From Methanosarcina horonobensis HB-1 = JCM 15518 (GTDB lineage Archaea > Halobacteriota > Methanosarcinia > Methanosarcinales > Methanosarcinaceae), in assembly GCF_000970285.1 (NCBI RefSeq), contig NZ_CP009516.1, forward strand, positions 2,273,036 to 2,337,035: a DNA stretch of 64,000 bases, written 5' to 3'. The notes under the pieces were generated by a model, which did not search any database, was not told where the DNA came from, and saw only the letters and a program-made list of their open reading frames with translations. A program made the translations under genes and the position numbers. Shown here piece by piece: positions 1 to 9,251 of this stretch. Numbering within the stretch: the stretch's first letter is position 1; each line of letters starts with the position of its first letter.

Positions 1-2399
1 ATGTCTTTGAAAAACTGGGAATTTTTATCCAGAACAACCGTTCAGTCATAATGGCTGTCATATTTTTACTGGTTCTGCTATCCTTCCAGGCTGCTCAGTA
101 TATCGAAATGGCATCCGGAACCGAGACTCAGGTGTCGAAGGATTCGCAGCTGTACAAGGACTATGACCATCTTTTCCTTAACACCTTCAGTACTGAAAAC
201 GTTATTGTGATGGTTGAGGGAAATGATGTGAAAACCAAAGAGCTCATGAAAGCTGCTGACAGGCTGGATCAGCAGGTCTCGCTAATTCCTGGTGTTACTT
301 CGGTTTCAAGCCCGGCATCCATCCTGAAGCAGATTAACTATGCGAAGTCCGGGAGGTTAAATGTTCCCGATTCCGAACGGGAAATCCAGGAGATGATGGA
401 GAGCTACCCGGAATATTTTGAGTCCCTTGTGCTTGATGAAACTCACATGCTCACGGTCATTGAAATTGAAGGGAGCAGTACTAACCAGCAGCAAGAAGAC
501 ATTATCAATAATATAAAAATATCATCAGATGAAGCCGATTTCCCTCCAGGATATAAAATTATTATAACCGGCAGGTCTTCTCTGATGCTTGACATCCAGA
601 GTGAAATGGGAAAAAGTATGGGTTTGTTGCTCGGAATCGCCGGAGCCCTGATGGTAGTCGTGCTTTTCCTTGTGTTCAGGCATGTCAGGTGGGGGCTGCT
701 TCCGCTCCCTGTCGTACTCCTGGGAATAGTATTTACTTTTGGGATCATGGGATATACAGGTGTTCCCATGACAATGGTTTCAATGTCTGCTTTTCCGGTA
801 CTGATCGGGATAGGAATTGACTATGCTATTCAGTTCCACAACCGGATGGAAGAAGAAATCAGGTGCGGTAGAACTTCTTCACAGGCCCTTGTCTCTACAG
901 TTAAGAATACCGCACCCGCCGTGCTGATCGCTCTTGTAATGACAGCGCTAGGTTTTGTTTCGCTTTTCACTTCTGTTGTCCCCATGATCCAGGACTTCGG
1001 AAAACTCCTGCTCATCGGGGTAATCATGTGTTACATTGCCTCTCTCTTTTTCGGGTTGATAACCCTGTATGGTTTTGACTGGATAGCCCGGAAAAATCCA
1101 TACGGGCTATTCAGGAAGAAAGATGAGAAAAACGGTATAGCAGGCGAAAACAGCAAAAATGGGCAAAAAGCAGACCTGGAAAACCCAGTATGTGCAGGAG
1201 ATATCCCTGTGCATGAACCGGGAGTAATTGAAAAAACCCTGAAAAAACTCACAGGTATTACTCTCAAGTATTCCACAGTGATTCTTGTTATATCTTTTTT
1301 GACCTGCTGTGCCGGAATTTATGCTGACCAGTCAATTCCTATCCAGACCGATACTAACTCTATGATTCCACAGGACATGCCTTCCCTGATCAACTATAAA
1401 CACATGCAGAATATCATGTCGGGTTCAGGAGACCACCTTAACGTCATCCTGAGAGTTGATGATGCAAGCGACCCGGAACTTCTGGAGTGGATCGATGAGT
1501 TTTCCCTGCATGAGGTTGAAAACAGAGGGCACATTTACGGTGCTTCAAGCATAGTGGATCTTGTAAAGGAACAAAACGGCGGGACAATTCCGAAGACCTC
1601 AGAGGAAATAAAGGCAATATATGATGACATTCCAGCCAGCCAGAAACAAAAGTACATTGAAGGAGGTCAGCTGCTTCACATTGATCTTGATATAGGGACC
1701 GCTATGGCCGACCTCGAAATTACGGGAATCGAGGAGCTTCGAAATATTGTCCTGCAAGATATTCAATGGATGCAGCCGCCACCCGGAGTTTCTGTTACAA
1801 TTACGGGCAGCTCGGTGGTTATTATCGATATGATTGACGGGCTTACGAACGGCCGGAGCCAGATGACCCTGCTTGGTGTTTTGCTGGTACTTATGGGCCT
1901 CCTGGTTGTTTACAGAGATATCGTAAAAGCTCTTTCTCCTATTATCCCAATGCTTGTAGTAATCGGCTGGTCAGGCCTTGTGATGTCCGCTCTGGATATT
2001 GCATATAACCCTATGACTGCAGTTATGGGAGCCCTGATCCTTGGAGTCGGGTCCGAGTATTCAATTCTGATGATGGAGCGCTACTTTGAGGAAAAAGACG
2101 CTGGAATGGACTCTGTTGATGCTATCTATCAGGCAGTATCCACCACGGGAACAGCTCTTATAGCTTCAGGTGCCACAACCGTGTTCGGGTTTTCAGCCCT
2201 TATAGTTTCCCCGTTCCCTATGGTCAGCAGTTTCGGGCTAGTAACGGTTATAGATGTCCTCCTGGCAATGGTTGTAACCTTCGTGATCTTCCCGCCTCTC
2301 ATAGTCCTGATGGATAACCACAGGAAGAAGAATATCGGGATTCTGGAGAAATTACAGGATTTCAGGAAAAGCCGCAGGGCAGGAAATCTCAATACATGA
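1..2399 (+). CDS. HAE3/MMPL family RND exporter, 5' end outside window
   Basis: An integral membrane exporter of the archaeal HAE3 (hydrophobe/amphiphile efflux, MMPL-like RND) family, probably proton-driven export of lipophilic compounds. It shows the RND pattern twice: one N-terminal helix, a large extracytoplasmic loop, then a block of about five helices, with a second half starting near residue 400. The halves carry the typical GIGIDYAIQFHNR and GVGSEYSILMMERYFEE segments. The first ATG is at 51, but the open frame continues to the left edge, encoding VFEKLGIFIQNNRSVI. This matches the N-terminus of the paralogue at 16.8-19.1 kb, so the true start lies a few bases outside the window. A MarR and a TrmB-like regulator follow. 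Substrate unknown. Confidence 0.9.
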   Translation, partial: VFEKLGIFIQNNRSVIMAVIFLLVLLSFQAAQYIEMASGTETQVSKDSQLYKDYDHLFLNTFSTENVIVMVEGNDVKTKELMKAADRLDQQVSLIPGVTSVSSPASILKQINYAKSGRLNVPDSEREIQEMMESYPEYFESLVLDETHMLTVIEIEGSSTNQQQEDIINNIKISSDEADFPPGYKIIITGRSSLMLDIQSEMGKSMGLLLGIAGALMVVVLFLVFRHVRWGLLPLPVVLLGIVFTFGIMGYTGVPMTMVSMSAFPVLIGIGIDYAIQFHNRMEEEIRCGRTSSQALVSTVKNTAPAVLIALVMTALGFVSLFTSVVPMIQDFGKLLLIGVIMCYIASLFFGLITLYGFDWIARKNPYGLFRKKDEKNGIAGENSKNGQKADLENPVCAGDIPVHEPGVIEKTLKKLTGITLKYSTVILVISFLTCCAGIYADQSIPIQTDTNSMIPQDMPSLINYKHMQNIMSGSGDHLNVILRVDDASDPELLEWIDEFSLHEVENRGHIYGASSIVDLVKEQNGGTIPKTSEEIKAIYDDIPASQKQKYIEGGQLLHIDLDIGTAMADLEITGIEELRNIVLQDIQWMQPPPGVSVTITGSSVVIIDMIDGLTNGRSQMTLLGVLLVLMGLLVVYRDIVKALSPIIPMLVVIGWSGLVMSALDIAYNPMTAVMGALILGVGSEYSILMMERYFEEKDAGMDSVDAIYQAVSTTGTALIASGATTVFGFSALIVSPFPMVSSFGLVTVIDVLLAMVVTFVIFPPLIVLMDNHRKKNIGILEKLQDFRKSRRAGNLNT

Positions 2400-2507
2400 A
2401 CAGGCAAGGATCTCAATAAAAAGAGAAGAAAGAAAAAGCTAAATAATCTACATCTGTTTTTTACTAATTTTCTGAGCTTTTTCTTTCCCTTACTCTTTTT
2501 TTCTATC

Positions 2508-2555
2508 TTTCTTCTATCCTTTCTTCTATCCTTTCTTCTATCCTTTCTTCTATCC
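2508..2555. repeat. 12-bp tandem repeat, four copies
   Basis: Four perfect head-to-tail copies of TTTCTTCTATCC sit in a pyrimidine-rich tract just after the exporter gene. They look like a simple-sequence expansion; no function is evident. Confidence 0.85.
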
Positions 2556-2706
2556 TTTCTTTCTTCTTTTTAACGGGAAACCAGAAAAGCTGGAGGGGTC
2601 TCTGATGCATATTAATTCAAAGCTAGTTAAGAAATTGAGACGAATTTCAGGTTGTGCGAAACTTTTAAGTTTATTTTTAAATTCAGTTTGAAAATAATTC
2701 GGAGTA

Positions 2707-2786
2707 TTTATATACTATAAGTGTTAGTTGATTTATCAACTATACAAATATCAATTATACGATTTATTATAATTGAATTTTCAATT
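2707..2786 (+). promoter_or_regulatory. TATA box and operator-like palindromes upstream of MarR gene
   Basis: A consensus archaeal TATA box, TTTATATA, is at 2707-2714. About 25 bp downstream, where transcription should start, is a perfect palindrome TAGTTGAT-tt-ATCAACTA (2725-2742). It is followed by TCAATTATA (2751-2759) pairing with TATAATTGA (2768-2776), and AATTGAA-tt-TTCAATT (2771-2786). The shared TTGA/TCAA half-sites overlapping the start region fit a MarR repressor that controls its own gene. Function is inferred. Confidence 0.6.
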
Positions 2787-2887
2787 CATATATGATAATT
2801 CGTTATATTTACAAAAATTACAGGTCATTTTCCGGGCAAGGGTCCGACGAAGGCCGGTAAAATCAGGCAATAAGGGATGATTACAAA

Positions 2888-3364
2888 ATGGATGAGGCAA
2901 CACTGAGTAAAATAATCCTTTTATCAATGGAAAGGGACGCTCTCGATAATTTGGTTTTTGAGCAGACCTTTCAGAAAAAAATTGCAGGCAAGTTCAGGGA
3001 ACTGAGCAAAAACCAGCCATTGGTAATTAAAATCATAGGGATCGAAGGAGAAATCATGCCTTCTACTCTTGGAAAATATACTGGTTTGGAGAAGAGTAGC
3101 CTGACAAGGATGGTTGATGACCTGGAAAAGAAAGGGATTGTGTACAGAAAAACCGACCCCGGAGACCGGAGAAAGGTGCTTGTTTCCCTTACTGAAAAGG
3201 GACTTAATTATTACAATTGTTTGAGCCAGATTACCGCCGAAATGGCTGATGAAATTCTTCAATTTGTTAATGATACGGACGTCGAAAATTTTGTGCATAG
3301 CCTTGAAACCATGGTAAAAATCCTGCGTAAAGTAGATGCCAGCCGTTCTGCAGGAGTAAGGTGA
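2888..3364 (+). CDS. MarR family transcriptional regulator
   Basis: A 158-residue winged-helix regulator of the MarR family. The helix-turn-helix lies around residues 55-80 (STLGKYTGLEKSSLTRMVDD) and the wing follows with the family hallmark DPGDRRKVLVSLTEKG at about 98-113. N- and C-terminal helices would form the dimer. Position after the exporter and the palindromes overlapping its own promoter suggest autoregulation and possibly control of the exporter. A close paralogue (19536-20024) accompanies the second exporter copy. The ATG at 2888 is the start that leaves the whole domain intact; the ribosome site is weak. Confidence 0.88.
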   Translation: MDEATLSKIILLSMERDALDNLVFEQTFQKKIAGKFRELSKNQPLVIKIIGIEGEIMPSTLGKYTGLEKSSLTRMVDDLEKKGIVYRKTDPGDRRKVLVSLTEKGLNYYNCLSQITAEMADEILQFVNDTDVENFVHSLETMVKILRKVDASRSAGVR

Positions 3365-3481
3365 ATGCTATTGGCTCTGGGGAACTGCTAGTTATATGAA
3401 ACTATTGACCAACTTGAACTTTCAGATAATGAAGAGTGTCAGATATATCAGATCTTAGCATGAAAGAAGGAGGAAACCGGA

Positions 3482-3841
3482 GTGACTCTTAAGCTTATTG
3501 AGAACCTTCAGAAATTGGGGTTTACCGGTAACGAAGCCAAGGTTTATTCATCCCTTGTCTGCCTGAAGCAGGCAAAAGCGAGTGATATTGCCGAAAGCGC
3601 TGGAGTTCCGAGGCCCAAGATCTATGGAACCCTCAGAGGGATGGAGAAAAAAGGCTATGTCAGGATAATTGAAGGAGAACCAACCCTTTTTTGCTGCGTG
3701 CAGCCAGAAGTGCTCATTCTGAGGATAAGGGCAGATTTTATGCTTTCTTTAAGTGAAACCGCCAGTGAACTAAGTTCCTTATCTCCCGGAAGCAATAAAT
3801 TTACTTCAGAATATTTCTATGGAGAACAGATCAGGGTTTGA
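3482..3841 (+). CDS. TrmB-like HTH regulator lacking sensor domain
   Basis: A 119-residue protein with the N-terminal winged helix of TrmB-type archaeal regulators: a leucine-rich first helix (LIENLQKLGFTGNEAKVYSS), then KASDIAESAGVPRPKIYGTL as HTH and a wing ending in EGEPTLFCCVQPE. The usual C-terminal ligand-binding domain of TrmB (full proteins are about 250-350 residues) is missing; only a short helix follows. The start is GTG, fixed by a strong AAGGAGG about 8 bases upstream. A very similar short paralogue is at 16315-16644, so the short form appears to be stable, not a random truncation. Confidence 0.82.
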   Translation: MTLKLIENLQKLGFTGNEAKVYSSLVCLKQAKASDIAESAGVPRPKIYGTLRGMEKKGYVRIIEGEPTLFCCVQPEVLILRIRADFMLSLSETASELSSLSPGSNKFTSEYFYGEQIRV

Positions 3842-4078
3842 AGAAAAAAGGAGAAAACGTTTTATTTTTTCAACTTATTTAGGTTTTTCAATTTTTTATG
3901 TTTCTTAGTATTATATATTTTTCAATTCCCAGTTTCTGGACTTCAGCGGACTAAAGGAACTATTATTTATATTTTTAAAGAACTATCTGGACACTAAAAA
4001 ATTTATTCAAAAACTTACCTGAAACTAAAAACTTTTTATCAAAATAATTACCAGATAAAATTCCAAAGGTAGAAGTGC

Positions 4079-5131
4079 ATGTCCCTCAGTACTAACCGGA
4101 ATATATGGCAGTTTCTGGCATTAACAACCATACTTTTCGTATTGTTTTTTGCGATACTCTTCTATTTTGAGGACATTTTCATAGTCCTTATTGCAGGCGC
4201 AATCCTGATCCTGATTACGGAAAAAATGATACAGTTATTCAACAGGTGCATGGACAGGTTTCCTGATTGCAATAGAAAAGTGGTGGGTTTAGTCCTTCTC
4301 ACGGGTATGGTGCTTCTTTTTCTGATTTTTGTGAGCAGTCAGGTACAGAGCCTTGGGGTCCTGATAGGGGATTTCAGTAATATACAGCAGGACTACACAA
4401 GTGGAGCTTCCGCCCTTTTTTCCGAGCACGAGTCCGAACTTTCAAAGCTTGCGGCTTCCGGTGTTATTAAACCCCAGGACCTGCAAAAAATCGGAAATAC
4501 TATCTTTTCCGGGATTACCGATCTTGTTTCGAAGGTTTCGTATTATCTTTTTACCGGTATACTGGTAATTCCTCTCATGTTTGGCATGTACTTTAAGCAC
4601 CATAATAAAATAGGAAGCTACATTCAGGCTTATGCTCCGCCTGAACATGCAGAAGGGATTATCAGGGCCTTAAAAAGTATAGGTCGTGAGCTTGAGGACT
4701 TCTTCAGTGCTAAAATGCTTGAGTCTGCTATCGTAGGTCTGATTTGCTGTATAGGTTTTTATCTGGGTGGTCTTGAAGGGTGGCTCTTCCTGGGTATTCT
4801 GGCAGGTTTTCTAAATATTATTCCTTATCTTGGTCCACTTCTGGGGGCAATTCCTCCGGTTATTGTAGGGTACATTGATAGTCCCATAACAGCTGTCTTT
4901 GCAGTGATAACAGTTATAATTGCCCAGACTATCGACAATCTTTACCTCATACCGTTCATGATCTCGGAAAAAGTGGATATTAACCCGCTCTTGAGTGTAG
5001 TCCTAACTCTTGCCGCCTCCAAGCTTTTAGGCCCTCTCGGCATGATACTCGCAATCCCCATATACATCATCTATAAAATAATTATTAAAGAGTCTTACCG
5101 GGAACTAGTTAATATATATAGCAAAGATTGA
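4079..5131 (+). CDS. AI-2E/PerM family (UPF0118) membrane transporter
   Basis: A 350-residue polytopic membrane protein of the AI-2E transporter (PF01594, PerM/UPF0118) family. The C-terminal half has the family signature NIIPYLGPLLGAIPPVI (about residues 240-256), followed by the QTIDNLYLIPFMISEKVDI segment. Two helices are at the N-terminus and a long soluble loop lies around residues 90-150. Substrates differ across this family (signal molecules, Na+/H+ exchange) and cannot be read here. It is a single gene with an AAAGGT-type ribosome site, not clearly part of the neighbouring units. Confidence 0.87.
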   Translation: MSLSTNRNIWQFLALTTILFVLFFAILFYFEDIFIVLIAGAILILITEKMIQLFNRCMDRFPDCNRKVVGLVLLTGMVLLFLIFVSSQVQSLGVLIGDFSNIQQDYTSGASALFSEHESELSKLAASGVIKPQDLQKIGNTIFSGITDLVSKVSYYLFTGILVIPLMFGMYFKHHNKIGSYIQAYAPPEHAEGIIRALKSIGRELEDFFSAKMLESAIVGLICCIGFYLGGLEGWLFLGILAGFLNIIPYLGPLLGAIPPVIVGYIDSPITAVFAVITVIIAQTIDNLYLIPFMISEKVDINPLLSVVLTLAASKLLGPLGMILAIPIYIIYKIIIKESYRELVNIYSKD

Positions 5132-5338
5132 TGCTCTTTTATACCTCCGGAGCCCAGCAGTCATCATAAAATAAGGTTTTTGAGGCGGATAGTGAGTCCA
5201 GATGTTCTTTTTTTTTCAGAAATTCCCGGATATCTCTTATCATACTCTGTAATAGAGAAAAGTTTAAAAATATATTAAGAGTATTTAAGAAGAGTTATTT
5301 AACTGTTGAAGCATTAAAGCTTTGAAGGAGCCTGAAAT

Positions 5339-6103
5339 ATGATTGAAGTAAAGGGTCTTTCTAAATCTTACGGACAAACAAAAGCAGTAGATATCGTTGA
5401 CCTTTCTATCGGAAAAGGTGAGCTTTTTGGCCTTCTGGGTCCAAACGGCTCAGGGAAAACGACTATGATCAAAATGCTTACAGGGCAGCTAAAGCCGACC
5501 TCAGGTACTCTTAAAGTACACGGAATAAACGTGCTTGAAGACCCTCTGAGAGTCAGGGAACTTGTAGGCGTTATTCCGGAGCAGGAAACTCCTCCCAGTT
5601 TTCTGACAGCGGAAGAGTATCTGCATTTTGTTGCAAAAATTCGAAAAATGGAAGATTATGAAGAAATCTGTAATAAATGGTTTGAGTTCTTTGATTTTGG
5701 GGACCAGAGAAATTTACTATGCAAAGATCTCTCAAGGGGTACAAGGCAGAAACTCATGTTTGCCCAGGCTTTTCTACATGAGCCCGAACTTGCCATTATC
5801 GATGAGCCGCTTATTAATCTTGATCCTGTAATGCAGAGGAAAGTCAAGGATTTCTTGCAGGATTATGTAAAGAACGGGGGGACTATCTTCATTTCCACGC
5901 ATATTCTTGAAATTGCAAAAGAAATTTGCACAAATATAGGAATTATTTACAGAGGGAAGCTGGTTTATACAGGCCACCTTGACGACACCAAACTTCAGGG
6001 TCGAAGCTTTGAAGGTTTCTTCCTGGATCTTGTCAGCAGGGGGAAAGGAGCCTCAAATGATATTCTAAAAGATCCTTTAGAAGAGATTTCTGCCCCAGCC
6101 TGA
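5339..6103 (+). CDS. ABC transporter ATP-binding protein
   Basis: A 254-residue nucleotide-binding subunit of an ABC exporter. Visible motifs: Walker A GPNGSGKTT (about residues 35-43), a Q-loop region near PEQE, a signature variant LSRGTRQK, Walker B LAIIDEP followed by a D-loop (INLDP), and the switch histidine in STHILE. The layout is of the ABC-2/CcmA drug or polysaccharide exporter kind. A GAAGGAG site precedes the ATG. The next gene is a polytopic protein and the probable permease partner, although 288 bp separate them. Substrate unknown. Confidence 0.9.
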   Translation: MIEVKGLSKSYGQTKAVDIVDLSIGKGELFGLLGPNGSGKTTMIKMLTGQLKPTSGTLKVHGINVLEDPLRVRELVGVIPEQETPPSFLTAEEYLHFVAKIRKMEDYEEICNKWFEFFDFGDQRNLLCKDLSRGTRQKLMFAQAFLHEPELAIIDEPLINLDPVMQRKVKDFLQDYVKNGGTIFISTHILEIAKEICTNIGIIYRGKLVYTGHLDDTKLQGRSFEGFFLDLVSRGKGASNDILKDPLEEISAPA

Positions 6104-6391
6104 AACATCCTTTTATGCTTTTACTGGATTCCTCAAGTACTTTACAGTATCATTACAATCTCACAACTCAACAGTATAACTCACAACCTCGTAGTCTAAT
6201 ATTCAGGTATAGTAAATTCTGCGGAATACACCACTTCAAAGCTGCTCAGGACGTTCAGAGCAGAATTTGTGAGAAGACTGTCATCTGTGTATGAAAACAG
6301 GTGTGGAAAATGCAAGCATAAATGAGTTAAGTGCAAAAAATAGCAAGTGTAAAAACAATAACTATCAAAAATAACGAGCTGCAGGGATTTT

Positions 6392-7807
6392 ATGTTTGAT
6401 GTCCTCAAAAGTATGATCAAAGAAGAATGGCGGATGCATTCAAGTCTCTTTGGGCACAGCGGTTTTGCCCTTTTTCCGGTCTTTATTTTCTCGTTTACAT
6501 TTTTTGTAAGCCTGGTCTTGCCTGTATTCAGGGAGATCGTTACCGATGCCCAGATAGCTCTCGGGATACATTATTTATTCCTGCTTGTGGGAGCCATGGT
6601 TGGTGCTTTCGGACTCCTGGGTCGCGAATTCATGAACCGCCGATTCGGACAGGCTAGCCTGATTGCGTATTCTTCACGTGTGCTTCCGGTTTCTGAAAGA
6701 TTTATTTTTGCTAACTTCCTTGGCAAAGATATCTTATATTATTTTGTCCTTTATATTATGCCTTTTGTTTCAGGCTTTGCTCTTGCTGTAAAATTTGTTC
6801 CGGCAGGCAATTTCAGTGCTTCTTCAACCATTCTGACTCTTCTCCTGACCCTTTCCCTTTCCTTTATGATCGGGCTCTCTGCAGTGTTTTTCCTATCTAC
6901 CGTTTACGCCCACTCAGGGAAGATCTCGCTTTTCTGCCTTTTTGCTGCTTCTTTTCTCCTGCTGCATGTCTCCGGAAATCTGAACCACTATACTCTTTAT
7001 AGTCTGCCGAGCCTCTCTTTTTTCCTTTCTCCGTCCGAAAACCAGCTCCTGCTTTCCGGTGTTCTAATTTTAGTTCCTTCGGCTCTATCACTTGTTTTTC
7101 TGAAAATAGATTTCCCGCAGTCTCAGAGGAGTTTCTCCAATTCTTTTTCAAAACTATGCAGGTATCTGGGTACATACAGGTACGCAGCCTTTGTTGCAAA
7201 AGATTCCCTTGATCTTAAAAGAAGTGAAGGCGGGCTTGGGAAGATTGTATTCTCTTTTGTGCTGCCTCTTCTTCTTGTCTGGATACTGCTGTCCGCTCTC
7301 GGGAGGGTTATGCCGGCTTTGAGCACACTTACTCTTTTTGCCCTGGTACTGGGCGTGCTTTCATCTTCGATGTATAACTGGCTTACCGAGTACGATATTT
7401 TTGCTTCTTGCGCCTTTCTCCCCTTGAAGGTTTCTGACATGATAAAGAGCAAGCTGAACAGTTACCTTATCCTTAACCTGGTTCCACTGGTAGTTCTTAC
7501 GCTGCTCGCACTTAGAAAAGATCCCTCATCCTTGATCCCATCACTCCTGCTCTTCCTGACGATCTCTCTTTATATGGTTTCGGTACTCATTTACCTGACC
7601 GGGCTTTCCCCGTCCATTTACCTGTACAACGGAAAGACCTTTGCCTTTTATACATTTTCAGTCATGCCCCTCCTGCTGCTTAACATAGTCCTGTCCATGT
7701 TCGGACCTTACTATGCATTTGTAGATCTCTTGCTTTTACCAGTTGCCCTGTACCTTCTCCTGAAAGGGTTCACAAAATGGGATCGCAATGAGAGCCGGTG
7801 TTTTTAA
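6392..7807 (+). CDS. ABC-2 type permease-like membrane protein
   Basis: A 471-residue hydrophobic protein with roughly ten to twelve predicted membrane helices and few soluble stretches. No catalytic motif is visible. Its position directly downstream of an ABC ATPase on the same strand, together with its size, suggests it is the membrane subunit of that exporter. The early REFMNRRFGQASLIAYSSRVLPVSE-type loop (about residues 76-100; shown only in part as key basic residues) resembles the cytosolic coupling loops of ABC-2 permeases. Assignment rests on context. Confidence 0.65.
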   Translation: MFDVLKSMIKEEWRMHSSLFGHSGFALFPVFIFSFTFFVSLVLPVFREIVTDAQIALGIHYLFLLVGAMVGAFGLLGREFMNRRFGQASLIAYSSRVLPVSERFIFANFLGKDILYYFVLYIMPFVSGFALAVKFVPAGNFSASSTILTLLLTLSLSFMIGLSAVFFLSTVYAHSGKISLFCLFAASFLLLHVSGNLNHYTLYSLPSLSFFLSPSENQLLLSGVLILVPSALSLVFLKIDFPQSQRSFSNSFSKLCRYLGTYRYAAFVAKDSLDLKRSEGGLGKIVFSFVLPLLLVWILLSALGRVMPALSTLTLFALVLGVLSSSMYNWLTEYDIFASCAFLPLKVSDMIKSKLNSYLILNLVPLVVLTLLALRKDPSSLIPSLLLFLTISLYMVSVLIYLTGLSPSIYLYNGKTFAFYTFSVMPLLLLNIVLSMFGPYYAFVDLLLLPVALYLLLKGFTKWDRNESRCF

Positions 7808-8023
7808 GGGTGGGCAGTTTCTGATTACCCTTGTTATGACCTGTGTTTATTCTTTCAAGTGGAATAAATCACGGGTTTTCCCTAATAGATGTCTTTTTAA
7901 CTTTAAGGCGGGAAGTCTCCCCTTCCTCGGAGCGAAGCGACAGGTGGGGGATGAAAGCCGTCAACTTCACTATATTAAGTTTAACAAAACCTATATATCT
8001 CTTTAAAACGCATAATATATAGT

Positions 8024-9139
8024 ATGTTAAAAGCCTACAAATATCGAATCTACCCTAGCAAAAAACAAAAGGAAATGATACAAGTTCATTTTGGTGCATG
8101 TAGATTTGTCTATAACTGGGCTTTAGAACAAAAGATAAAAACTTATGAACAAACTGGGAAATCAATATCGAGGTTTGATTTCCAGCACATTTTAGTCCAT
8201 GAAGTAAAACCTTCTAACGAATGGTTAAAAGAAGCTAATTCACAGGCTCTACTTGCCTCTTTAGTAAATATAGAATCAGCATTTACTAAATTCTTTAGAG
8301 AGAAATCCGGATTTCCCAAGTTCAAGTCTAAGAAAAATCCGGTTCAATCATATCAAATGCCTCAACATTATGCGGTAGATTTTGAGAAGCAGATAATTAA
8401 GCTTCCTAAAATAGGTGAAGTTAAAACCATACTTCATAGAAGGTTTGAAGGCAAACTTAAAACCGCAACAATTTCAAGATCAAGTACAGGAAAATATTAT
8501 ATCAGTATCCTTGTAGATAATGAAAAAGATATTCCTGAAAAGCAGAACTTTTCAGAATCAACTACAATAGGTATTGATGCAGGCATCAAAGATTTTGCAG
8601 TTATATCAAATGGAGAAAAGGTTGAAAATCCAAAATACCTTAAAAATTCTCTAAAAAGAATGAAATGTTTGCAAAAAAGAGTATCGAGAAAAGTTAAAGG
8701 CTCTAAGAATAGGAATAAGGCTAGACAGCATCTTTCAAAAATCCATGAAACTATTAGCAATCAGAGAAATAATTTCCAGCATCAACTCTCTTTCAGACTG
8801 ATTAGCGAGAACCAAGCTATTGCGCTGGAAACTCTGAATGTTAAAGGTATGGTAAAAAATCATTGTCTGGCTCAGTCTATTTCCGATGCTTCGTTGAGTA
8901 GTTTTGTAACAAAATTAGAGTATAAAGCTGAATGGTTGGGAAAAACCATTTTACGAATAGGAAGATTTGAGCCATCTTCTAAATTATGCAATGTTTGTGG
9001 GCATCACAATTCTAATCTAACTCTTGATGTTAGAGAGTGGACGTGTCCTGATTGCAAAACAAAGCATGACAGAGACGTAAATGCTGCAATCAATATCAAA
9101 AAGTTCTCTCTTCAAGATCAAAATCTTATAGTTATCTGA
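8024..9139 (+). CDS. tnpB: TnpB, RNA-guided nuclease of IS200/IS605 family
   Basis: A full-length (371 residues) TnpB, the ancestor-type RNA-guided DNA nuclease that helps IS605-family elements persist. The N-terminal helical domain starts MLKAYKYRIYP. The RuvC residues are the Asp in GIDAGIKDFAV (about 187), the Glu in AIALETLNVKG (about 268) and the Asp in DRDVNAAINI (about 351). Between the last two is a four-cysteine zinc finger, CNVCG...CPDC. All catalytic residues are present, so the protein may be active. Its guide RNA would come from the 3' end of the gene and the right end of the element. Confidence 0.93.
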   Translation: MLKAYKYRIYPSKKQKEMIQVHFGACRFVYNWALEQKIKTYEQTGKSISRFDFQHILVHEVKPSNEWLKEANSQALLASLVNIESAFTKFFREKSGFPKFKSKKNPVQSYQMPQHYAVDFEKQIIKLPKIGEVKTILHRRFEGKLKTATISRSSTGKYYISILVDNEKDIPEKQNFSESTTIGIDAGIKDFAVISNGEKVENPKYLKNSLKRMKCLQKRVSRKVKGSKNRNKARQHLSKIHETISNQRNNFQHQLSFRLISENQAIALETLNVKGMVKNHCLAQSISDASLSSFVTKLEYKAEWLGKTILRIGRFEPSSKLCNVCGHHNSNLTLDVREWTCPDCKTKHDRDVNAAINIKKFSLQDQNLIVI

Positions 9140-9249
9140 CACCTATGGAACGTAGGGGATGAGCTTGTGGACTTGCGAACGGTAGTTCGAGGGATGAAGC
9201 AAGAAGCCACTTCCTCGCTTTCATCAGAAAGCAGGGAGGGGTAGTTCAC
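9140..9249 (+). ncRNA. Probable omega-RNA 3' part / right end of tnpB element
   Basis: By analogy with studied TnpB systems, the transcript spanning the tnpB 3' end and this right end gives the guide RNA. The stretch contains the 6-bp stem-loop at 9217-9232 and ends at the element boundary, so a guide would be read from the flanking mscS sequence. Extent is inferred. Confidence 0.4.
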
Positions 9250-9251
9250 TT

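Larger units (their letters stand above)
7898..9249 (+). mobile_element. tnpB-only IS200/IS605-type element (IS1341-like)
   Basis: A transposon carrying only tnpB. On the left, a CCCC...GGGG hairpin region (7918-7950) precedes the gene. On the right, a stem-loop GCTTTC-atca-GAAAGC (9217-9232) and the terminal GTAGTTCAC (to 9249) resemble IS605-family right ends. The left boundary is approximate and is placed next to a TTTAA-like target. It lacks a tnpA and would depend on a Y1 transposase in trans. It abuts the truncated 5' end of an mscS-like gene. Confidence 0.75.

Noticed and set aside
7788-8006. 72-codon frame before tnpB
   Set aside because: Overlaps the permease end and the hairpin of the element's left end; no ribosome site.
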